Part shown: positions 38,603 to 46,862 of the stretch, in pieces
Layout: each line of letters starts with the position of its first letter
Position numbering within the stretch: the first letter of the stretch is position 1
Assembly: GCA_023405815.1 (NCBI GenBank)
Contig: JAEXXM010000045.1
Coordinates: forward strand, 62,001-126,000
Direction: 5' to 3'
Origin: Pseudomonadota bacterium
GTDB lineage: Bacteria > Pseudomonadota > Alphaproteobacteria > Rhizobiales > Hyphomicrobiaceae
Length of the DNA: 64,000 nucleotides
Position numbers and translations under genes: made by a program
The notes under the pieces: generated by a model
What the model saw: only the letters and a program-made list of their open reading frames with translations
Database searches by the model: none
Told to the model about the DNA's origin: nothing

Positions 38603-39967
38603 TTGTCGCTGCGCAATCGCCTCCTCGTTTCGATATTTGCCACCCTGCTGCTGAGCCTCGTCGCCGGCGGCGCGTTCACCTATTGGCATGCGGTGGCGAA
38701 GATCGAGACCGAGATGAACGCGGCGATTGCCGTCGGCAGCCGCATTGCTCGAAATGCGGTCGACGACTGGGAGGAGGCGACCGACCCGGCCCGCCGTCTC
38801 GCCCTTCTGGTCGCCGACTTCGAGGGCGACCGGCACTTGCGCGCGACGCTCGTCGGGCCGGACGGCAAGGAGCTGATCGCCTCGCGGGTCGCGAGCGCGG
38901 AAACCCCGGCCCCCGGCTGGCTTGTGTCCCTGCTCGCCGCTCCGCCCAAGCAGGCCGCCGTCGACCTCCCCGACGTTTTCGACCGCTTCGGCACGGTCGT
39001 GCTGCAGACCGACCCGCGCAACGAGGTCGCCGAGGTCTGGAGCGATGTATGGCTGACGCTCAGCGTGTTGACGATCTTCTGCGCCCTGGTGCTGGCCTTC
39101 ATCTACTGGACGCTGGCAACGACGATCAGGCCCCTGCAAAGCCTCACGGCCGCCTTTGCCCGCGTGGGCGATGGCGACTACCGCGGACGCTTGAACGAGC
39201 GCGGCCCGCTCGAGCTAGTCAGGCTGTCGCAGAGCTTCAACCAGATGGTCGAGCGCCTGGCCCGCTCCGAGGCTCAGAACAAGCGTCTCCAGCAGCAGTT
39301 GACGACCGTGCAGGATGAGGAGCGCGCCGATCTCGCACGTGACCTGCACGACGAGATCGGGCCGTTGCTGTTCGCCGCTGATGTCGATGCCGTCGCCATC
39401 GAGCAGCTTGCCAAGGCTGGCGAGTACGAGTCGATCCCCCACCGCGTCGGCATTATCCGCGAAGCTATAGGCCGCATGCAGCGGCATGTCCGCGACATCC
39501 TCGGACGCTTGCGCTCGGCGATGCTGCTCGACGTGGGCCTCGCGCACGCCATCGACAATCTCGTGGCTTTCTGGCGTTCCCACCGGCCGAAGCTGGTGTT
39601 TCAGGTCGACGTTCCCGAGGAAAGCTTCGGCGAGCTGATCGACGGAACCGTCTACCGTGTCGTGCAGGAGAGCATCAGCAACGCCGTCCGTCACGGAAGC
39701 CCGACGACCATCGTCATCGAGGTCGCATCCAATGCGGACGGCTCGATCGACATCCGCGTGACCGACGACGGCTGCGGCCTCAAGAACGGCGGCGGGCGCG
39801 GGCTCGGCATCGTCGGCATGCGCGAGCGCGTTTCGACACTCGGCGGCAGCCTCGAGGTCTCCAATCGCCGCGACGGCCACGGAGTCGTCGTTTCAGCTCA
39901 TCTGCCTGCGCGCGGCACGCACGCCGCCGCACCGTCCTATGAAACCCACGAGGCTACGCTGCAATGA
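38603..39967 (+). CDS. Membrane sensor histidine kinase, NarX-like (HisKA_3)
   Basis: 454 residues from a TTG start with GAGGA upstream. Membrane helix 1 (about 6-27), a periplasmic domain (28-150), helix 2 (about 152-172), HAMP (175-225), a phosphoacceptor His in ARDLHDEIGPLL (about 250) and HATPase_c (VQESISNAVRHG, DDGCGL, GLGIVGMRERV). The ligand is unknown. It overlaps the response regulator by 4 nt (ATGA). Confidence 0.9.
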   Translation: MSLRNRLLVSIFATLLLSLVAGGAFTYWHAVAKIETEMNAAIAVGSRIARNAVDDWEEATDPARRLALLVADFEGDRHLRATLVGPDGKELIASRVASAETPAPGWLVSLLAAPPKQAAVDLPDVFDRFGTVVLQTDPRNEVAEVWSDVWLTLSVLTIFCALVLAFIYWTLATTIRPLQSLTAAFARVGDGDYRGRLNERGPLELVRLSQSFNQMVERLARSEAQNKRLQQQLTTVQDEERADLARDLHDEIGPLLFAADVDAVAIEQLAKAGEYESIPHRVGIIREAIGRMQRHVRDILGRLRSAMLLDVGLAHAIDNLVAFWRSHRPKLVFQVDVPEESFGELIDGTVYRVVQESISNAVRHGSPTTIVIEVASNADGSIDIRVTDDGCGLKNGGGRGLGIVGMRERVSTLGGSLEVSNRRDGHGVVVSAHLPARGTHAAAPSYETHEATLQ

Positions 39968-40575
39968 AGATCCTGCTGGTGGATGATCACATCGTCGTTC
40001 GCGAAGGAGTCCGCCGCCTCCTGTCAGGCATGAGCGGCGCTGAGCTGCACGAGGCCTCCACGGGCGAGGAAGCGCTTGCGATGTTCCGCGAGATCAAGCC
40101 CGAGCTCGTCCTGCTCGACCTCAACCTCACCGGTATCGGCGGCCTCGAGCTGCTGCGCCGCCTCCTGAGCGAGGACGAGAAGGTGCGCGTCGTCGTCTTT
40201 TCAATGCACGCCGAACCCATTTACGCCGCCCGCGCGCTCCGCCTTGGTGCACGCGGCTACGTCAGCAAGAGCGCCGGCGCCGACGAGCTCGTTACCGCCG
40301 TCAAGAAGGTGGCCGAGGGGGGCCGCTACGTCGAGCGCGAGATCGCCGGCGAGCTGGCCTTCACCCAGCTTTCGGCCGAGGACCCGCTGCAGCAGCTCAC
40401 AATGCGCGAGATCGAGATCCTGCGCCTGCTCGGCGAGGGCAACAGCCTGACCGAGATCGCCCAGACCATCGGCGTCGCCTACAAGACCGTCGCCAACACC
40501 TGCTCGATCATCAAGAGCAAGCTGGGCGTCGAGCGCACGGCAGACCTCATCCGCGTCTCCATGGAAATGAAATGA
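39964..40575 (+). CDS. NarL/LuxR-family response regulator
   Basis: 203 residues: receiver domain with the phosphoacceptor Asp in LVLLDLNLTG (about residue 54) and Lys in YVSKSAGADEL, then a LuxR helix-turn-helix (LTMREIEILRLLGEGNSLTE, about 141-160, and GVAYKTVANTC). Partner of the kinase just upstream. Targets cannot be read from the sequence; the next genes are on the other strand. Confidence 0.92.
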   Translation: MKILLVDDHIVVREGVRRLLSGMSGAELHEASTGEEALAMFREIKPELVLLDLNLTGIGGLELLRRLLSEDEKVRVVVFSMHAEPIYAARALRLGARGYVSKSAGADELVTAVKKVAEGGRYVEREIAGELAFTQLSAEDPLQQLTMREIEILRLLGEGNSLTEIAQTIGVAYKTVANTCSIIKSKLGVERTADLIRVSMEMK

Positions 40576-40829
40576 GCGCCTGACCGAGCGCGTCCGGGGC
40601 GCGACATCTGGACGTGTCGTTCGGGAAGACTTGCGCGGCGGGGTCGGGAAATATTCCCTCACTGTTGGGTACAGCAGGCCGCTAACGTCCTGCTGCCGCG
40701 CACTTGCGGAATGGGCGCCGGTGCCACTGGCAGCCGGCGTCCTTCCGCCTCTTTTGTTGCGCGGCCTTCGCGAAATTCCGCTCTGTCAAACGCGCGCCTC
40801 GGACGTTCGCGGCTAAGCGGACACGTGAG

Positions 40830-41252
40830 CTATTCCCGGTTGACGAGGATCGTCGCGACGCGCGTGAACGGCGCCATCAGCCGCGCCTTGATATCGGCCG
40901 GCAGCCCGACACGATCGATGGCGATCGACATGCAGTTGAGCCAGGCATCCTTCGCTTCCGCGTTTATCTCCACGTGCTCGTGCATCTGGCGCACGTCCGA
41001 GTGGCCATACTTCTGAACGTAGAGCTTCGGGCCGCCCAGGAAGCCCGACAGGAAATTGAGCTGCTCGATGCGAGAATGCGCGACACCGTGCCCGCGCAGG
41101 TGCAGGACGTGCAGTGCTCGCCCTTCTGGTTCGAACTCGACGATGTCGTAGAAGGTCTCGACCAGATTGCGCAGGCCGTCTTCGCCGCCAACGAGGTCAT
41201 AGAGAGAGGCTTGGCGTTGGTCTGTGTGGGCTGCTTCGCCAGCGCCTGCCAT
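40830..41252 (-). CDS. Group II truncated haemoglobin
   Basis: 140 residues. The fold is recognised from SLYDLVGGEDGLRNLVETFYD at the start, LSGFLGGPKLYVQKYG in the middle, and VRQMHEHVEI with the probable proximal haem His. Binds haem and O2 or NO. Strong ribosome site GGAGGGG. It is the last gene of the - strand amine block, 104 nt after the synthetase. The link to amine chemistry is inference; protection from NO or oxygen supply are possible roles. Confidence 0.88.
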   Translation of the reverse strand: MAGAGEAAHTDQRQASLYDLVGGEDGLRNLVETFYDIVEFEPEGRALHVLHLRGHGVAHSRIEQLNFLSGFLGGPKLYVQKYGHSDVRQMHEHVEINAEAKDAWLNCMSIAIDRVGLPADIKARLMAPFTRVATILVNRE

Positions 41253-41356
41253 GAGCCCCTCCGGCGTCGGTCTGCTTTTCTTATGCTTCGTTTGGCATAA
41301 TGAAAGTGCGGCGCGCATGGCCCCGCTGAGCCATGCGCGCCATTCTCGCAAGCGAC

Positions 41357-42685
41357 TTAGACGTCGAGAGTGTTGTCGCGCTCCCACTGCGTGAAGTGGG
41401 AAGCGTACTGGTTCCACTCGTTCGTCTTGAGCTTGATGTAGGCCGCCGCGAATTCCTCGCCGAGCGCGCTCTTGAGCGACGCATCCTTGTCGAAGTTGCG
41501 GATTGCATCGAGCAGGTTGAGCGGCAGCTTTGGCGCGTCCGTCACCGTATGACCGAGCTGGTACATGTCGATGTCGAGGCGCTTGCCGGGATGCGCGTTG
41601 TTCTCGATCCCATCGAGACCGGCGGCGATGATGACGGCCTGCAGCAGGTAGGGGTTCGCTGCCCCGTCCGGCAGGCGAAGCTCGAAGCGGCCCTTGCCCG
41701 GCACGCGCACCATGTGCGTGCGGTTGTTGCCCGTCCACGTGACCGTGTTGGGAGCCCAGGTGGCGCCAGAAACCGTGCGCGGGGCGTTGATGCGCTTGTA
41801 GGAGTTGACCGTCGGGTTGGTGATGGCGGAGAGGGATTCGGCGTGCTTCATGATGCCGCCGAGGAAGTTGTAGCCCTGCGCCGACATGCCCATCTCGTCG
41901 GTCTGGTCGTAGAACTTGTTGCTCGTGCCGCTCGTGTCCCAGACCGAGATGTGAGCGTGGCAGCCGTTGCCGGTGAGGCCGGGGAACGGCTTGGGCATGA
42001 ACGTCGCCCTGAGCCCGTGCTTCTCGGCGACCGTTTTCACCATGTACTTGAAGAACGAGTGGCGGTCGGCGGTGATGAGCGCGTCGTCGAAGTTCCAGTT
42101 CATCTCGAACTGGCCGTTGGCGTCCTCGTGGTCGTTCTGGTACGGGCCCCAGCCCAGCTCCAGCATGTAGTCGCAGATTTCCGAGATCACGTCGTAGCGG
42201 CGCATCAGGGCCTGCTGGTCGTAGCAGGGCTTCGACGCCGTATCCTTGTGGTCGGAGATGGCCGTACCGTCGGGAAGCGTCAGGAAGTATTCGCACTCGA
42301 CGCCCGTCTTCACGCGCAGCCCTTTGGCAGCGGCTCTCGCGACGACGTTTTTGAGGACGACGCGCGGCGCCTGAGCGACGAGCTTATCGTCCATCACGCA
42401 GTCGGCCGGCACCCACGCGACCTCCTTCTTCCAGGGAAGCTGGATGAAGGCCGCCGGGTCCGGCATGCCGAACATGTCCGGATGTGCCGGCGTCATGTCG
42501 AGCCACGTCGCGAAACCGGCAAAGCCTGCGCCGTCCTTTTGCATCTCCGCAATTGCGGCCGCTGGGACGAGCTTGGCTCGCTGTCCACCGAACAGGTCGG
42601 TGAACGAGATCATGAAGTAACGAATTCCCCGATCTTTCGCGACTTGCGCCAGATCGATCTTCACCTCGTGTGAATCGTGCGCCAT
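41357..42685 (-). CDS. glnT: GlnT/GmaS-type glutamine synthetase family ligase
   Basis: 442 residues. A glutamine-synthetase fold: YFMISFTDLFGGQRAKL, VKTGVECEYFL (Glu ligands), NDHEDANGQFEMNW, GLTGNGCHAHISVWD and RVPGKGRFELRLPDG. This is the GlnT/type III subgroup, which includes gamma-glutamylmethylamide synthetase (GmaS). Beside an mgsABC-like trio it may ligate glutamate to methylamine or another small amine instead of ammonia. Start 42685 gives the usual family length; a GTG at 42760 would add 25 residues. Confidence 0.87.
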   Translation of the reverse strand: MAHDSHEVKIDLAQVAKDRGIRYFMISFTDLFGGQRAKLVPAAAIAEMQKDGAGFAGFATWLDMTPAHPDMFGMPDPAAFIQLPWKKEVAWVPADCVMDDKLVAQAPRVVLKNVVARAAAKGLRVKTGVECEYFLTLPDGTAISDHKDTASKPCYDQQALMRRYDVISEICDYMLELGWGPYQNDHEDANGQFEMNWNFDDALITADRHSFFKYMVKTVAEKHGLRATFMPKPFPGLTGNGCHAHISVWDTSGTSNKFYDQTDEMGMSAQGYNFLGGIMKHAESLSAITNPTVNSYKRINAPRTVSGATWAPNTVTWTGNNRTHMVRVPGKGRFELRLPDGAANPYLLQAVIIAAGLDGIENNAHPGKRLDIDMYQLGHTVTDAPKLPLNLLDAIRNFDKDASLKSALGEEFAAAYIKLKTNEWNQYASHFTQWERDNTLDV

Positions 42686-42778
42686 TGGTGTTTTCCCAAC
42701 TGCTTTAGTTACATTGACGCTAGTCGCTGCCGGCTTGCTAAATATTCCGAAGAACTTCACAGCCGCCCCGTCCGAATT

Positions 42779-44107
42779 CTAGAAGTTGCCCTGCCCCGGA
42801 ACCCAGCCCGTCCCCGCCAGCGGCACCCGCGCCATGGCGGCCGCCTCGATGGTGAGCGCGCAGAGATCTTCCGGCGTGAGATTGTGCACGTGATTGTGGC
42901 CGCAGGCGCGGGCGATGGTCTGCGCCTCGAGCGTCATCACCTTGAGGTAGTTGGCGAGACGCCGTCCGGCGAGCACCGGGTCGAGACGCCGCGACAGCTC
43001 CGGGTCCTGCGTCGTGATGCCGGCCGGATCCTTGCCCTCGTGCCAGTCGTCATAGGCGCCGGCCGTGGTGTGCAGCTTCTTGTACTCGGCTTCGAGGCCC
43101 GGATCGTTGTCGCCGAGCGCGATGAGCGCCGCCGTTCCGACCGATACCGCGTCGGCACCGAGTGCCAGCGCCTTGGCGACGTCTGCGCCGTTGCGGATGC
43201 CGCCCGACACGATGAGCTGCACCTTGCGATGCATCCCGAGGTCCTGCAGCGCCTGCACGGCAGGACGGATGCATGCGAGCGTCGGCTGCCCGACGTGCTC
43301 GATGAACACTTCCTGCGTCGCCGCAGTGCCGCCTTGCATGCCGTCGACGACGACGCAGTCGGCGCCCGCCTTCACCGCGAGGGCGACGTCATAGTAAGGA
43401 CGCGCGCCGCCGACCTTGATGTAGATGGGCTTTTCCCAGTCGGTGATCTCGCGCAGCTCTAAGATCTTGATCTCGAGATCGTCGGGACCCGTCCAGTCGG
43501 GGTGACGGCACGCCGAGCGCTGGTCGATGCCCTTCGGCAGGGTACGCATCTCGGCGACGCGATCGGAGATCTTCTGGCCGAGCAGCATGCCGCCGCCGCC
43601 CGGCTTCGCGCCCTGGCCGACCACCACCTCGATGGCGTCGGCCTTCCTGAGATCGTCCGGGTTCATGCCGTAGCGCGAGGGCAGGTATTGGTAGACCAGC
43701 GTCTGCGACTGGCCGCGCTCTTCCGGCGTCATTCCGCCGTCGCCCGTCGTCGTCGACGTGCCGGCAATCGTGGCGCCGCGGCCGAGAGCCTCCTTCGCTT
43801 GCGCCGAGAGCGAGCCGAAGCTCATGCCGGCGATGGTGATCGGGATCTTCAGCTCGATCGGCTTCTTGGCGAAGCGCGTGCCGATGGTCACGTTGGTCGC
43901 ACACTTCTCGCGATAGCCCTCGAGCGGGTAGCGCGACATGGAGGCGCCGAGGAACAGCAGGTCGTCGAAGTGCGGGACCTTGCGCTTGGCACCGCCGCCA
44001 CGGATGTCGTAGATGCCGGTCGTGGCGGCGCGGCGGATTTCTGACAGCGTATAGTCATCGAAAACGGACGACTTGCGCGGGGTGGTGGGAGGATTGTGAT
44101 AGCTCAT
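42779..44107 (-). CDS. mgsC: Glutamate-synthase-like FMN protein (MgsC/GlxD-type)
   Basis: 442 residues resembling the FMN-binding core of the glutamate synthase large subunit: GMSFGSLSAQAKEALGRGA, GDGGMTPEERG, VGQGAKPGGGGMLLG, VDGMQGGTAATQEVF and GGIRNGADVAKALALGADAV (FMN phosphate site). I do not see the three-Cys 3Fe-4S motif of GltB. With the two upstream genes it forms an N-methylglutamate synthase-like or GlxBCD-like enzyme. Its start shares a base with the mgsB stop. Confidence 0.88.
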   Translation of the reverse strand: MSYHNPPTTPRKSSVFDDYTLSEIRRAATTGIYDIRGGGAKRKVPHFDDLLFLGASMSRYPLEGYREKCATNVTIGTRFAKKPIELKIPITIAGMSFGSLSAQAKEALGRGATIAGTSTTTGDGGMTPEERGQSQTLVYQYLPSRYGMNPDDLRKADAIEVVVGQGAKPGGGGMLLGQKISDRVAEMRTLPKGIDQRSACRHPDWTGPDDLEIKILELREITDWEKPIYIKVGGARPYYDVALAVKAGADCVVVDGMQGGTAATQEVFIEHVGQPTLACIRPAVQALQDLGMHRKVQLIVSGGIRNGADVAKALALGADAVSVGTAALIALGDNDPGLEAEYKKLHTTAGAYDDWHEGKDPAGITTQDPELSRRLDPVLAGRRLANYLKVMTLEAQTIARACGHNHVHNLTPEDLCALTIEAAAMARVPLAGTGWVPGQGNF

Positions 44108-44793
44108 CAGTAAGCGTCCGCGTTGTCGATGTTGAAGTTATAGAGCTTGCGGGCCGAGCCGTAACGGCGGAAATCCTTGGGTTTGACGCCGTTGAGGCCG
44201 GAGCGCTTCAGGAGATTGTCGATGAGCTCTAGGTGCTCGTCGCGCATCTCCTTCTCGATGCAGTCGGCACCGAGGCTCTTCACCTTCCCGCGCACGAACA
44301 GCTTCGCCTCGTAGATCGAGTCGCCGAGCGCGTCGCCGGCATCGCCGAACACCACGAGATTGCCGGTCTGCGCCATGAACGCCGACATGTGGCCAATGTT
44401 GCCTTTGACGACGATGTCGATGCCCTTCATCGAGATGCCGCAGCGCGAGGAGGCGTTGCCCTCGACGACGAGGATGCCGCCACGACCGGTGGCGCCAGCG
44501 TACTGGCTGACGTCGCCTTTGACGACAACTTTGCCGGACATCATGTTCTCGGCCGCGCCTGGACCGGCAGAGCCGTGCACGGTGACGTTGGCGTGCTTGT
44601 TCATTCCCGCGACGTAGTAGCCGACGGGCCCCTTGATATCGATGTTGAGCGGCGCGTCGATGCCGACGGCAACGGCATGCCGGCCCTTGGGATTGAGGAT
44701 TTCCCACTGCGTCTCGTTGGTGCCGGCGTTCTGCTTGTGCAGCAGCTCGTTCAGCTCACGCAGCGAAGTTGAGTTCAGATCAACGGTGCGCAT
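44107..44793 (-). CDS. mgsB: GXGXG beta-helix subunit of glutamate-synthase-like enzyme (MgsB/GlxC-type)
   Basis: 228 residues, mostly a right-handed beta helix matching the C-terminal structural domain of glutamate synthase: GPVGYYVAGMNKHANVTVHG, GDVSQYAGATGRGGILVVEG, GISMKGIDIVVKGNIGHMS and GNLVVFGDAGDALGDS. It has no catalytic residues of its own and positions the other two domains. The start at 44793 is 5 nt after the mgsA stop. Confidence 0.9.
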   Translation of the reverse strand: MRTVDLNSTSLRELNELLHKQNAGTNETQWEILNPKGRHAVAVGIDAPLNIDIKGPVGYYVAGMNKHANVTVHGSAGPGAAENMMSGKVVVKGDVSQYAGATGRGGILVVEGNASSRCGISMKGIDIVVKGNIGHMSAFMAQTGNLVVFGDAGDALGDSIYEAKLFVRGKVKSLGADCIEKEMRDEHLELIDNLLKRSGLNGVKPKDFRRYGSARKLYNFNIDNADAY

Positions 44794-44798
44794 AGTGC

Positions 44799-45695
44799 TC
44801 AGCGCTCCCAGAAATAGACGGTTGCGGGTTCGGGTTCCCAGACGCGTGCGCCGTCGATGCCGGGGAGGCCGGCAAGGGCACGGTACTCGGACCCGAAGGC
44901 GACGTACTGGTCGGTTTCGGCCATCACTGCCGGCTTGCACGCGATGGGATCGCGCAGCACGGCAAAGCCGTTCTTGGTGCCGACGACGAAGGTGAAGAAA
45001 CCGTCGAGGTCGTCGAGGCTCTTCTGCAGCGCCTCGCCGAGGTTCAGCCCCTGCTTGATGCGCCAGGAGATGTAGGCCGCGGCGACTTCGGTGTCGTTCT
45101 CGGTCTCGAACGTCATGCCGTCGTGGATCAGCTCGCGCCGCACGTTGGGATGGTTCGAGAGCGAGCCGTTGTGCACGAGGCACTGGTCCGGCCCGGTCGA
45201 GAACGGGTGTGCACCCATCGTCGTCACGGCCGATTCCGTCGCCATGCGCGTGTGCCCGATGGCGTGTGAGCCCTGCATCTTGGCGAGGTCGAACTGGGTC
45301 GCGACCTGCGTCGGATAGCCGACTTCCTTGAAGATCTCGATCGACTCGCCCGAGCTCATGATGCGCAGCTCCGGATGGCCCGTGCGCAGCGCTTCGCGAG
45401 CCGCCTGCAGCTTGTCGGCGGGCACGCTCAGGACGGCGTGCGTCGACTTGCGCTCGAGGCTCGCGTCGGCGCCGATGGCCTTGGAGATGGCCGCCGTGAG
45501 CCCCGCGAAGTGCGCCTCAGGATTGGGCGATTGCAGCGTGATCTTGGCCTTGCCCTTCTGCGGAGCGCCATAGACGGCAAAGCCCGCAGAATCGGGCCCA
45601 CGCTCGCACATGGTCGAGAGCATGGTGGTGGTGAGCTCGCCGAGGCGAGGCTCCAGTTTTGCGTCCTTTAAGAAGAGGCCGACGATGCCACACAT
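44799..45695 (-). CDS. mgsA: Class II glutamine amidotransferase subunit (MgsA/GlxB-type)
   Basis: 298 residues. The N-terminal nucleophile Cys2 is in MCGIVGLF. Further Ntn-hydrolase residues are in CERGPDSAGFA, IGHTRMATESAV, HNGSLSN and ETENDTEVAAAY. It would split glutamine or a gamma-glutamylamide and pass the amine to the mgsC subunit. First gene of the mgsA-mgsB-mgsC-glnT run. Whether the amine is NH3 or methylamine is not visible. Confidence 0.9.
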   Translation of the reverse strand: MCGIVGLFLKDAKLEPRLGELTTTMLSTMCERGPDSAGFAVYGAPQKGKAKITLQSPNPEAHFAGLTAAISKAIGADASLERKSTHAVLSVPADKLQAAREALRTGHPELRIMSSGESIEIFKEVGYPTQVATQFDLAKMQGSHAIGHTRMATESAVTTMGAHPFSTGPDQCLVHNGSLSNHPNVRRELIHDGMTFETENDTEVAAAYISWRIKQGLNLGEALQKSLDDLDGFFTFVVGTKNGFAVLRDPIACKPAVMAETDQYVAFGSEYRALAGLPGIDGARVWEPEPATVYFWER

Positions 45696-45792
45696 TTTAT
45701 TATGGTCCCCACATGCCTAACTTGTTTGAGCACCTTAGCAGGGTGTTTCGTGTAGTTCAACTGGTATGAAGAGAATTTTCCCTACAGGCAAC

Positions 45793-46065
45793 TCAATGCC
45801 CGTAACGCCAGACCTCGTACCGGATCCGCGCGATCCGGTAGGCGTCCGGGATCGACAGCGCCCAGACGAACAGTCCGCCCGCAGAGCGTCCGATAAAGGA
45901 CGTCTCAGGTCCCGTTGTGTGCCAGCACAGAAGTGCAAGCAGCAGCGAGAAGAAAGCGAACCCGAGCCCGCGCATCTGGGCGCCGACGGCGACATGTCCC
46001 GCGCCGGGCGCGAGGATCGCGAGGGCGAGGACGACATAGGGATTGATGGGGGGCTTGGCCTTCAT
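45793..46065 (-). CDS. Small membrane protein
   Basis: 90 residues with about two hydrophobic helices (9-30, 32-52) and a basic, aromatic C-terminus. The INPYVVLALAILAPGAGHV start resembles TM2-type small membrane proteins, but no family is assigned. It overlaps the 223-residue gene by 4 nt (ATGA) and precedes mgsA by 97 nt. Confidence 0.65.
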   Translation of the reverse strand: MKAKPPINPYVVLALAILAPGAGHVAVGAQMRGLGFAFFSLLLALLCWHTTGPETSFIGRSAGGLFVWALSIPDAYRIARIRYEVWRYGH

Positions 46066-46733
46066 GCCGCGTGCGCCTGCCGGTGGGCGCCGGTGACGTC
46101 GCGCATCGCATGCAGTTGTTCGAGCACGGTCGTGAAGTCTCCGAGTGGAACCTGCGCGTTCCCGAACACCGACTGGCGCAGCAGCAGATGCTCGCCGCGC
46201 TTGCCTTCACTGGCCTGGCGCACGATGCGCAGTCCGCGCTCGGTGACGGCGATCTCTTTCACGCGCGGATCTTTCAGAATTTCGGCCATCAGCGGAGCGA
46301 GCCGGTTCAGCAGTACCTGTGCACCCGTGTCGCCCCGGACGAGGACCTCCGCGGGAAAGCCGAGCGGCGCATCGAGCCGGTGCTCGAAATGCGAGATGAG
46401 GGAGTAGAACTCGGCGCCGCAGTGGCGCACGAGGATCGCGAAACCTGCAAGCCCCGGGTTGCGATCGAGCAGCGTCGTCGACAGCCATAGCTGCGGCAGG
46501 CGACGGATGGTCATCGTGTCGAGCACGAGGTCGGCCTGGATGCCGCGGCCACAATGTGAGCCGGAAAGCCGGGGAAAGCCGTCGCTGCGGTGGGTCAGCG
46601 TCGAGCGGTCGAGCGCCGTTGCGCACTGGTTGAGCAGGCCGCGGCGCGCGCCGATCGCGGCGCGATGATCGCGCACGGCGATATAGGAGACGGTGGCGGC
46701 GCCGGTGGCGGCGATGAGTAGCGTTATGGACAT
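46062..46733 (-). CDS. Hypothetical protein in the amine locus
   Basis: 223 residues. An N-terminal hydrophobic segment (about 2-21) suggests a membrane anchor; the rest looks soluble with alpha/beta character. I do not recognise it. It is coupled to the 90-residue membrane protein and lies between the permease operon and mgsA, all on the same strand. Confidence 0.6.
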   Translation of the reverse strand: MSITLLIAATGAATVSYIAVRDHRAAIGARRGLLNQCATALDRSTLTHRSDGFPRLSGSHCGRGIQADLVLDTMTIRRLPQLWLSTTLLDRNPGLAGFAILVRHCGAEFYSLISHFEHRLDAPLGFPAEVLVRGDTGAQVLLNRLAPLMAEILKDPRVKEIAVTERGLRIVRQASEGKRGEHLLLRQSVFGNAQVPLGDFTTVLEQLHAMRDVTGAHRQAHAA

Positions 46734-46783
46734 CGAGTGTGGTCGCCTACGCGTAACCAGCGATTGCTGTTGATGTTGGGGTT

Positions 46784-46859
46784 GCGATCCCCGGTTTTGG
46801 GGCCCGGGGATCGCGAGGGCGCCGCGGACGAAGGGTAGTCCGCGGACCGCCTTTTCGTG
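46784..46859 (-). terminator. Hairpin cluster after the permease operon
   Basis: Two inverted repeats directly after the permease stop: arms GCGATCCCCGG (46784-46794) and its complement (46804-46814), and a GTCCGCGG-type repeat between about 46822 and 46848. No clean T-run follows on the - strand, so this is a possible partial terminator or processing site between the permease and the 223-residue gene. Confidence 0.4.
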
Positions 46860-46862
46860 GGC

